From contig NC_080671.1 of NCBI RefSeq assembly GCF_030247195.1, positions 65,719,412 to 65,783,411 on the forward strand: a stretch of 64,000 nucleotides of DNA, read 5' to 3'. Below, in pieces: positions 55,056 through 64,000 of this stretch. The position numbers and the translations under genes were made by a program. Each line of letters begins with the position of its first letter. Position 1 is the stretch's first letter. This stretch comes from Topomyia yanbarensis. Its lineage: Eukaryota > Arthropoda > Insecta > Diptera > Culicidae. The notes below the pieces were generated by a model that saw only the letters and a list, made by a program, of their open reading frames with translations, was not told where the DNA came from and did not search any database.

Positions 55056-57213
55056 TCATCTATGAACGGATGAAGACCAAAAAGCGGATTGCTTTTGCAT
55101 ATTTTGTTTGGCGCTTCTCTGGGCGATCTGGTATAAATAGCACTCGGCCTGGACTAACTCGTCGCGTGTGAGCGGTCCAGTAGATTTGGGAATATTGTGA
55201 ATAGGACGCTGGAAGTTACTAATCGCTCTGAATACGTATGCTGTGGTTTTCATAAGAGCGCTCCAGTGGCTAAATCTGTCTACATCGATAATCGGTTCGA
55301 GAACCTTAATGTGAAGTTGCAGGTGTGGACGTAACTCTGTGTCGGTAGCTCCAAACGATGGCAATCTGGGTGGCCACTCTTCTTTTGATTTCCATAGAAA
55401 ATCAAGTCCGCGGAACCATCGACTAGAGTTGCTTAGGTCCGGAGTGCTTTTCCACTTAGTTCCATCATCTGCTACGTTTAGTTTCGTCGGGACCCATCGC
55501 CATTCTGGTAGATTGGTCGTTTCAAGGATTTCACTAATTCGCGCTCCGACGTATTGGCTGTACCGTCGATGATCCGAATAGAGCCAGCACATGACATCTC
55601 TGGAGTCTGTCCAGAAGTAGCGTTGCTGGACTTTTATAGAGAGAGACTAGAGCTTCCATTTCCCGACGGTTTTCAGCTTCCCGGGATTCGGGAAATAAAT
55701 AATAAATTTCCCGGGAAATCTCGTGATCCCGGGAATACAGAATAAAAATAAAAAGGTGAATGATTCTCTTGAAAACAAAAGACTAAATTGAAAAGTTTTC
55801 AAACCCGTTTGATTGCATGTACATCTGTTCTAATGCAATTGTCAGAAGATGGCGATTTGGTGGCCTACACATCATTCAATCATTTGATAACTCGTCAATA
55901 AGTTCCATTTCCGTCACAGTAGGATCAGCATCATTTCGAATTAAGTGTCAAATCAAAATGAAGCAGATAATGGACGAATTGTGCAGTGATGGATGAAGCC
56001 TACCATCGATTTGCTGTTACGGGCAAGTATCTGGATTGCTTGATCGTATCCCTTCAAAAATCCTGCCTGTATCCTTGAAAGCGACATTCAAAGAGTTTGG
56101 ATGCGCATGATATTGGACAGATACAACCTTATGTATTTCTTTTCAAACATCCAAAAATTTACAGATATTACAGTTACGGTATAACAAATTAGACGAAATA
56201 TGCATTCGATGATCCGACCAAATATTTCTGCAGACGTTCTATAAACATTCCTTATTTTAAATAGCGTTTGCGTTAAGCATGATATCACTACAAACCATCC
56301 CATGTTTTGAAACACACATCGATTTTTTAAGCAAGTAACGCAATTTCTCTTACTAATTTAATTGCAAGCCATTTCATTAAAGATCTAACTATTAAAATAA
56401 CCTATAAAAAGAATTGTTAAAAAATCTGATCAATCGGCTCATCGTGCGCATCACTAACGCTACTGTAAGGAAATGGTTCGGTACAACGGCCGGCAAATTA
56501 ATCCATTTTTGAATGAAAAAATCGACATTCATTAGCAGTGGTTTGAGTATGGCGTGGACTATATACATAAAAATATCACGAAAACATATCAGTGAGCCTA
56601 AAGATATATAGTCCATTGGTCTGCAAATCAGTTGGAAAAGCACAATCTGCATTCGCTACTCACTCCAAATGTTAGCAGGTAAAGATATTTCCTACAGATT
56701 TTCATTTGCAAGATCTAAGTCTATTGGAATAATTTAAAAATCTTTTTTCCCGGGATTCCCGATTCCCGGGAATGAAAAAAACACAATTTCCCGGGAATCG
56801 GGAATCCCGAGAAATCCAAAAATCCCGGGATTTCCGGGAAATAAACTCCCGGGATGGAAGCTCTAAGAGAGACCCCATAATTGTATCCGCCAGTCTTACT
56901 CCTATAACGGCTGCTTGTAGTTCGGGCCGGGGTATTGATAGAAAATTTAGTGGTGCAACCCTGGTTTTTGCCGCAAGTAGTGCGCATTCAACTGTGTTCC
57001 CTTCTTAGAAGCGTAGGTAGACAACTGCTGCAAATCCATTCTCACTCGCGTCTACAAATGTATGAATTTCAACGAGGTTACTTTTTTTACTGATGTAGTA
57101 GTCCGGAAGCATCGGGGTATTTTAATATCGAACACTTGAGGTAGGATCTGCAACAATTTGAGCCATTTTTGAAAATGAGAGTCGTGGATTTGCTCATCTC
57201 AGTCGATGGATGC
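55056..57213 (-). pseudogene. BEL/Pao RNase H and linker, split by a MITE
   Basis: Upstream of the insertion, reading frames from 57213 to 56874 include 'FVDASENGFAAVVYLR' and 'PRPELQAAVIGVRLADTIMG'. The sequence resumes after the MITE at 55639 with 'FWTDSRDVMCWLYSDHRRY' and 'VGARISEILETTNLPEWRWV', ending near 55056 with 'GPLTRDELVQAECYLYQIAQ'. These are the RNase H and connection wording of BEL/Pao Pol. Frame changes occur near 57195 and 57000, and the MITE adds a further break. Confidence 0.8.
55648..56865. mobile_element. hAT-type MITE inside BEL/Pao, 8-bp duplication AGAGAGAC
   Basis: The exact 12-bp termini TAGAGCTTCCAT (55648 onward) and ATGGAAGCTCTA (ending 56865) are inverted repeats. 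The 8-bp sequence AGAGAGAC abuts both ends (55640-55647 and 56866-56873). Subterminal regions on both sides carry a dense set of 'tttcccgggaat' palindromic words within the outer ~120 bp. The 1 kb interior has no transposase frame. TAGAG ends with 8-bp duplications are typical of hAT elements. Removing it restores contiguous BEL RNase H sequence, which confirms the boundaries. Confidence 0.92.
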
Positions 57214-57894
57214 TCACCAGATTTCTTGTAAAAGGATACGGAGGAACATCATGTAGTGGCTGATCAGGCCGAGCGGGTCAAAGACCATCATCAACGTGCG
57301 TAAGACCTCACGCTTCGTCGGTCGCTTTTTTCCGGATAGTAGGTCGGGATCATGTCTGGTAGACAGTTTGTACGTAAAACAATCTGCGGTAGTATCCCAC
57401 CACATCCCAAGAACTTTCTCGGTTGTGTCTGCTTCTCCAATGCTCATACTTTTTTCCCCAGTTTCCTGTCCTTGTAAAGCAGCAACGACTGCCGGTGAAT
57501 TTGAGACCCAGTTTCGCATCTCAAAGCCTCCAGATTTATGTATCTTTTTTACCCCAGCTGCTAGTTGTACTGCTTTCTTCTCCGTTTCTGCACTGATCAG
57601 CATGTCATCAACGTAGTGCTGGTGAATGATAGCGTGAACGGCATCCGGGTCTTCGTGCTCGAATTTCCTTGCGTGAGCGTTTTTAACAAACTGTGGTGTA
57701 CTGGTGGAGCAGCACGCCCCGAACGACATGACCTGCATAACATACGTGCTGGGATTTTTGTCAGCTACCTTCTCCTTCCACAGAAAACGTTGATAGTGCT
57801 GATCCGCAGGTCTCATCCGGACTTGATGATACATTTCCCGGATGTCCCCAGAAACCGCCACACGGAACTCACGAAATTGAATCAGGACGGACAT
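57214..57894 (-). pseudogene. BEL/Pao reverse transcriptase palm
   Basis: The frame holds 'AVSGDIREMYHQVRMRPADQ' with the first catalytic Asp, 'YVMQVMSFGACCSTSTPQF' (primer-grip area) and the catalytic 'HQHYVDDMLISAETEKKA' with the Asp pair. The BEL-typical connection 'KVLGMWWDTTADCFTYKL' and 'RTLMMVFDPLGLISHYM' follows. It starts two or three codons after the upstream frame ends, with a small deletion or frameshift near 57895. Confidence 0.9.
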
Positions 57895-59165
57895 TAAAGA
57901 AGTACGGAATTCGATGAGACTCCGTATGAAGTAGCGGCCGCGTCCCAGACAAGTCTTATTTTGCCGGGTTTGTTAGTGTTCACTACCGGAAACTTCGGAA
58001 GGTACCAAACTCGTTCACGAGATGTCTTTACTTCCTCTTCAGTAAGTTTCCTAATATAGCCTTTGCCTAGGTAGTCGTTAATTTTTGAGGTCAGTTCCTG
58101 AGCTAGGTTGTCATCCCTCTGCATCCGCCGATCGAGGCATTCCCATCGCCGTAGCGCCATTGCCCTGCTGTCCGGGAGTCTTACGTTATCGTATCGCCAT
58201 AGAAGGCCGGACTCGTAACGACCGTTCGTATATCTGGTCAACAATTGCAGCAGCTCGTTCGCTCTTTGATCGTCGTTGGATAGTAGCAGTTTGTTTGGTT
58301 TACTAATTCCTAGACTATCGAGCGAGAAGTACCGTTTCATGGCCTCGTGCAGTTCCTCGTCTGATGTCATCTCGCATTGACATAATTGAAGACTGTGATG
58401 ATTGATTTGGCTGATGCCATTTCTCGCGCTGGAACAGCATCCATAAATCATCCACCCTAGCCGAGTTTTGACTGCTATGGCTTCATTCGGCTTACCTTCA
58501 CGGTAGTTCATCACGTTTCCTAAGCTGGCGTGATCGAGCCCAATGAGAAGTCGGGGGCTGACTTCCTGATACGAAACAATTTTTATAACCGGCAAACCCA
58601 CCAGATGTCCGTACTTTGCTAACATCTCCGGCATCAGTAGCGTCTGCGGCCGAAGCTGTAGACTTTCGACTGTGTGTACTTCGCGAAGCGAAAGCTTCTT
58701 GGAAGGGTTTGTGACGCTTGAAATCTGGAAATTTACTTTCTGAGACAGATCTTCCGTTCTGTTAGCGCCACCGGTCCATCGCAGGCATAAGGACTTTGTG
58801 GGTCCTTGTACTCCCAATTCGTCAGCTAAACTCTGCTCCATCAGCGTGAGTTCAGATCCGTCGTCGATAATGGCATAGGTTCGTACCATCTTTGATGGAC
58901 CATAAAGGAGAACTGGTACGATTCTGAACAGGATCTCGGACTGCCCTTGGTGAACGTTACAACTGGTGCTGGTAGCTTGATTTCTTTGAATTTGTGGAGC
59001 TGCTCTGGCCGGGGTGGAGGATGATGTCGACGAGTGCTTTCCTTCATTGTGTAGAAGAGGATGGTGCAGGTATGAGCAGCCGTCGGTACCGCACACCCTT
59101 TTCTGTTTACACGGTATATTGTGCTTTCGCAAGCACTTCCGACAAAATTAACACTTCCGCACTAC
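57894..59165 (-). pseudogene. BEL/Pao gag end, protease and RT N-terminus
   Basis: The frame starts in a Cys/His-rich segment ('CKQKRVCGTDGCSYLHHPLL', preceded by a 'CRKCLRKHN' continuation), the nucleocapsid-protease junction of these elements. The aspartic protease follows, with 'YAIIDDGSELTLMEQSLADE' (D-D-G in place of the usual D-S/T-G) and the flap/hydrophobic segment 'PRLLIGLDHASLGNV'. 'RLGWMIYGC' and the RT entry 'VWYLPKFPVVNTNKPGKIRL' come next, ending 'VWDAAATSYGVSSNSVLL'. 412 codons remain open from 59132. Upstream gag sequence is lost near 59165. Confidence 0.88.
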
Positions 59166-59183
59166 TGCCCACCTTGAATCATA

Positions 59184-59312
59184 TGGCGTTTTCGTTTTTT
59201 CTTGGTGCTACACCGGTGTAGTGCAAAGAAAGAGATAGACTGATTACACCCAATTTTGAATGAGTGTAATCGACTACACCGGTGTAGTGCACTGTCAAAA
59301 ACGAATATGCCA
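59184..59312. mobile_element. 129-bp TA-flanked MITE at the BEL 5' break
   Basis: The ends TGGCGTTTTCGTTTTT and AAAAACGAATATGCCA are inverted repeats flanked by TA (59182-59183 and 59313-59314). Inside, the 14-bp palindrome CTACACCGGTGTAG appears twice in mirrored positions. The unit is fully palindromic in design and non-coding. Confidence 0.8.
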
Positions 59313-59314
59313 TA

Positions 59315-62300
59315 AGAGTCGTCTATAACGCCTGTGGAAACAGCAGGTCCACTGTACCTACGGAATGTAGTAGGCATTGATTTGCTTTTTTATATTCAAG
59401 ACGTTTTCCTTTTTTTAGACTTTTGTTTAATTTTTAGTGGAACAATTTTTTAAAAAAAAAGCCGTCGATATCCACCGTAGTAACATATTTGTATTTCCTA
59501 TAAGTGGTACTGAGTGCAGTTCAAAGCAATCAAACATTATATTCACTGATGAGCCATTTCTCTCCCAGTCGAACCGTATTTTGAAACAATAAGTAATAAG
59601 TTCAGCATTTCAGTTAATTGAGTGCGGCGTGCATGTTGGACAGCCGCATAATTCCAAATCGACCCTCTATGACTTCAAAGTGTGTAACAATGTATCCAAT
59701 AAAACATTCCAAACGATATTTTATATTCATCCCTCTTAACCCGTAAATAACCAATCAAACGCTTCCAACTGTTTAACGACACAATTAACTGTCAACATTT
59801 GTTACACTTTTTTTCCTAAACTATCTTCATCCGGCGCCGAACGGCTTGTAACCAATACATCAACGAAACGCCAGTCGCGGCGCGGTACACTTTCCACGAT
59901 ACGTCGTCAATGCAATCCAGAAGTGATGCGATATTTCCTTATAAAAATTGTTTAATTACTCCAGTCCGACGAAAAGGTGGAAAATTTATAGTTTCACGCA
60001 TGCAGTCGCTCGTAAAATAATGAACACTCATTGGATACTTTTACGAGTATTTAATTAGCGTGCTTTGGAAGGGTTCCCGTTTCAAACCGTGGCGGTACCC
60101 TTTTCGGGGCTTCTATGCTGCTGTGAACGATAATCATCGGATATTGTGTGACCAATGGTGAGAAAATATGTTGATCGTTATAATTTTATTGATTTTCCAC
60201 TCCGCTACAATTGGTCCATCAAATTCACGAAATATGTTTTAGTACACATTGGCTAGGAGATGCCAACACTACAAGCCAGGTGATCGTTGTTTGTGCAGCC
60301 TTTGATTGCTTGAAAGGCATTCGGTTGTTGGATTTCCTGAAAAATCGTTCAAGAGCTCAACGAAACAAAGCAAAGGTTGCAGCATCCTTGTCATTGGCAG
60401 TGGCAAGAGCACACCATAAGAAAAGGCTATTCGAAGGAAGACGTTTATTTTTCATTTTCTGCCCGCTGATGAACACGTTCGCACCTCCTGCTAAGTCGGC
60501 TAATATGTGCCTCATCAGTACCTCATATGAGTCCACAAAAGGACAGTGATCTCTGGCCGCTTCCCCGGCAGCACCGTCAGGATATCCCGTTGTTTGACCA
60601 TACATTCAGATCGACCGAAAAGGACACCGATAAATGTTGTCACACCTTCCCAGCCAAAGGTGGTTGCACAAAACTGTGAAAAGGTGCGACGATCAACAGT
60701 CGGATTTCTGCAGAAAAAATCACAAGGTGCCGGGCAGAGGTCACATGCTAGTAAAATTGGCTTCTATTCATCGAGAAAAGGGAATCCAATCCATTGCAAG
60801 AGCGAATGCTCCGCCTTTTGTTCTATTAACAACTTATTCAAATGAAATTTCGGAAGAACGGTTGGGATCACGCGGTGAATTAGTTTATTTTTAATTTATC
60901 TGGAGTCCTTCGAGAATAGGTGTCCTGCTAAGGCTGCCGGTCTACTTCCAAATATTTGCCGGGGTGATTGTGTAGTTCTGCTGCTGAACAAATGATCGTT
61001 TGATACGTTATTTACCGAAAATATTTGATACTTTTCCTCTATGCGGATGGTAGCTACAACATGTCGCCTGTGAAAACAATGGTATATTTAGGTAAAGGGC
61101 AGATGTATGTTGAATAATTGAATTGCAGGCGTCCAAAAGGGGGTAACAGGAAAGTCCTGTCGAAAATAAAAAATAACAGACATTTTTATTTCAATACAAC
61201 CTTTCCAATACACGTAACATTTTAGGATTGGATTCCGTGTCGTGACTTTTACAGAAGAATTAGCAGAATACGAAATGATTAAGGCAATTTTGAAAAGATG
61301 CACTAACTATAATTTTCCAACCGCTATCAGAACCCCAGGATCAATTAAAATTTGTAATGCTATAATTAACATCTAGTTAACACCATCTTAAGCAGTTTGA
61401 TAAATTAACTGAACACTCTTCCAAACATGCTAGTTTCAATTCACGCGTTTACTTCCTCAAATGATCCGTCATGCGCCTCCCAATCCACGAGTTTAACGGT
61501 ACAGACAAATTTATGTTATTGTTTCCCATTAATAACTCCACACTTGCGGTCGATCCCTCTTGTTTTTTGGGTGTCGAACAGATGGGATCGCCCGCCGCCG
61601 CACTAACGAGCCGAATGTCAACCAATTATCGCTCACTGTGGAGACCGACTGCGGTCTATCTCGAGGGAAGACCGTTGCGACGCTGGTTTGTTCCACAAAA
61701 ACCTACTACCGTAGAAGTCATCATGACTGGCGGGAACTTGGGCCCCGTCTCAAACAAACTTCAAACTATAAATAAATTAATCGGTTGTTTTACAGCTCGG
61801 CACACTTGTAGTTAAAACAATCCTCCCTCATCCCAAGAAACAAGATGTGCGACGAAGACATATTTTCTCGCCTGAAGGCGACCGTCCCAGCGAGTATAAC
61901 TTCACAGAAGGGTACTTTGCCCTGTGATGAGAGTACACTTCCTTATTATACAGGACCGGCAAGTATCATAATTGCTTTGTGTGTTTTATCTCCGACCGAT
62001 GATCTTAGTATGATGTGTATAAATAGCTGGGTTGTCTCATGCGGCTCATACTATCATTGCCCGTCCTCGTGGAATCTCGTGCGAGAAAAGAGCTCTCCAA
62101 AAACTTACCGGCACTTGTGCCCTTCTATTTAACATCCACGGGTAGGTACAGAACATTCACTCCCACATGAACAATCAGCTTCGAAAACAAACGTTCACAT
62201 TCTTCAATATTTTGACCAATTTACTTTTGAGCGGTGTACATTTCAGAGCCAATTATCGGGATTTATAATCCTCTTATTCAATTTGAACCTACCGAAACGG

Positions 62301-64000
62301 TTCGAATAGAAAAGCAAATGTGCAGCACTAGCAAACTATGTCCTTTTCTAAGTCGAACCCGGATCACGTAAATCACCATCTCGGATAACCCGGGACGATC
62401 AACAACGGACGACCGATAGGCAAATTTAGTCAGATTAAACCAACAAATGCCTACGTCCCATGAGATTAAGTGTTAAAATCCGCCTGATCCGAAGCACACG
62501 AAAGCCTGCCGCTCAGCATCGTTCAATCCATATGAAATTGATCCCTGGTCGGCACTTTGGTCCTGTAAGAAGCTTTTTCGGAACGCGCTTTCGGTCGACC
62601 GTTCCAGTGCGTGGTCATTTCGTTGCTAAGTGCTTACCCTGAGCCGATCATAATGTGTTTTATTAAATCCCAATTATGGTCCAGCATGTAAGTAAATTTA
62701 GGGGAACAAGATTTGTCTCCAAGGTCAAGATGATCCTGTGGGATTTTCTGGCCAGTGCCGGTCGGTGACGGTGCAACAGATCTAGCCGACCGACACTGTG
62801 GACTGTGATGATAAGTGTCCTTAATTTAATCCAGTTTCCCCTGATGGGATGATTTACAACCTTTTAATGCTTTAAAGAGATCATATTATGAGGAGATGGC
62901 AAGAATTAAGTTCGAGGAATGCTTTGTTTAATCTATTGGTTGATTGGAATATTGGTACCATTTACGAATAGTTTTAATCTGAAAAGATGGATATTCAGTA
63001 GAAGAGCTGAATTTCTTTCTAACTGTTATTCTTATTACAAATGTTTAACATCAAGGATAGGTATATGGATTTGTTGATATTCAATGCAAGTCTTTAGAGT
63101 ATCGTGGAATACTTTGTATGTCAGAAACTGTGACCGTATGAAAATAGATATTTAGAGTTCCCGGTGAGATTTCTGAAAAAGTCATTTACGAGTTTAAATC
63201 AAATAAAAATTTCTAACCATTATTGATTTTTTTTGGCAGGATAACAACGCGAGCAAAATGTGTTTCACTCCAACATTTTTGTTCAGATACTAAAAAACAG
63301 GGATATTGTTGGATTAAATCTTCAAAACTAGATATCTTCGCTATTAAGAATTGAGTCCTAAGTGCGTATTAATAGACAGGGCCGGCGGAATGCGTGGGTA
63401 GTACTACCCACTCGAAAATTACCGAGGGGGGAATTATCCACTCGAAAGTTGGGAACAAATCAAAACCTGAGATAAACCACGTATGTGTTTTTTTTCGCAC
63501 AAAATTCTTGCATTGGAAATCCTCGATGTAAAACAATTGCATATTTTTATTCAGATACACATCTCTTTGCTTTACAATTTAAATTTCTTGAGAATAATTG
63601 GGATTTGTTTGAAATTTGGAATTATTTATAATATTTATAGTCATGGTAATACATTTTGACACATCTACATCTTAAAACAATGAGTTCAGATCGATAGGAA
63701 AAATATTAATATACAATTTTATTCAGACTATGGGATGCAGTTAGAAATATGTTTAAGGACAATATAAACAATTTGTAATTTTTTAACATGAATAATAATT
63801 TGATTAAAAATTGAAGCAAGGAGAAACAATCACTATAAAAATCAGTAGACTTTGTATAAGAAAGGCAAAAGATTGTTGATCCCAACATCAGTAGCAGAGA
63901 CCGTATCAGAGAACAATCAGAGAAAAATGACAAGGAAAAAAAGAAATTAAACTTGTAGCTTTGTGGTAAACGGAAGATCACTATCAGGACATCATGAACC
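59315..64000. other. Intergenic DNA with no supported gene
   Basis: Open frames of 60-114 codons occur at 60211-60549, 60546-60894, 61471-61815 and 61845-62132 (plus), and at 63706-63981 (minus, AT-rich). None has a recognisable domain or consistent splice structure. The part 60200-62650 has a more balanced composition and looks like unique, possibly host, sequence. A fragment at 63376-63480 repeats 9512-9610 in inverted orientation. Confidence 0.4.
63376..63480 (+). repeat. Dispersed repeat fragment shared with 9512-9610
   Basis: Contains 'gggtagtactacccactcga', 'ccactcgaaagttgggaac' and 'cctgagataaaccacgta', matching the minus strand of 9512-9610 in order with a few differences. A self-complementary 'gtagtactac' core lies at its start. 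Confidence 0.6.

Larger units (their letters stand above)
53038..59165 (-). mobile_element. Degenerate BEL/Pao LTR retrotransposon
   Basis: Minus-strand order is CCHC-like cysteines, aspartic protease, reverse transcriptase, RNase H, integrase with its C-terminal domain, purine tract and LTR. That is the Pol order of BEL/Pao elements. The 5' LTR and most of gag are missing beyond about 59165, where a short MITE and unrelated DNA follow. Multiple frameshifts and stops break Pol, and a 1218-bp MITE (55648-56865) interrupts RNase H. The element is non-autonomous and old. Confidence 0.9.

Overview
The window reads as an insect nuclear genome, most likely a culicid mosquito. It is AT-rich and non-operonic, with one spliced host gene and many decayed transposable elements of types common in mosquitoes: a DD37E mariner/Tc1-like transposon, RNase H-bearing non-LTR elements, LOA-like and CR1-like LINEs, a BEL/Pao retrotransposon, tRNA-derived SINE sequence, and hAT-, piggyBac- and TA-type MITEs. 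No bacterial, organellar or CRISPR features are visible. The genus cannot be fixed from sequence alone.

Layout. 1-9.9 kb: AT-rich DNA with five MITE or foldback insertions, a piggyBac-like MITE (TTAA target) and a 3' fragment of an RNase H LINE. 9.9-11.5 kb: a nearly complete ITmDD37E transposon with one C-terminal frameshift and a small Helitron inside its 3' flank. 11.8-13.9 kb: a 2.1 kb non-coding TIR element. 16.3-17.2 kb (minus strand): the only confident host gene, a two-exon secreted protein with an N-terminal CBM39 (beta-1,3-glucan-recognition) module and no glucanase-like domain. It has a TATA-like box, an initiator and a poly(A) signal. 18.5-23.5 kb (minus): a long, mutated RNase H LINE; a 5'-truncated sister copy lies at 50.8-51.7 kb. 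24.9-27 kb: SINE and LINE scraps. 28.1-30.2 kb: three abutting arrays of different but related 8-bp units, together about 2 kb. 30.7-32.9 kb: an inverted pair of degenerate hammerhead-like motifs and an internally deleted CR1-like LINE. 35.3-41 kb: two long foldback elements with 8-bp target duplications, one of them inside a LOA-like LINE. 41-43.8 kb: a 2.8 kb foldback carrying two minisatellites. 47.5-48.8 kb: unidentified coding-like fragments. 53-59.2 kb (minus): a degenerate BEL/Pao element with a 1.2 kb hAT-type MITE in its RNase H domain. 59.3-64 kb: no supported gene.

Nested insertions give a relative order: BEL/Pao before the hAT MITE, the LOA-like LINE before its foldback, and the ITmDD37E transposon before the Helitron. 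The elements do not form a pathway. The biology of the window is a single putative immune-recognition gene within a repeat-dense landscape.
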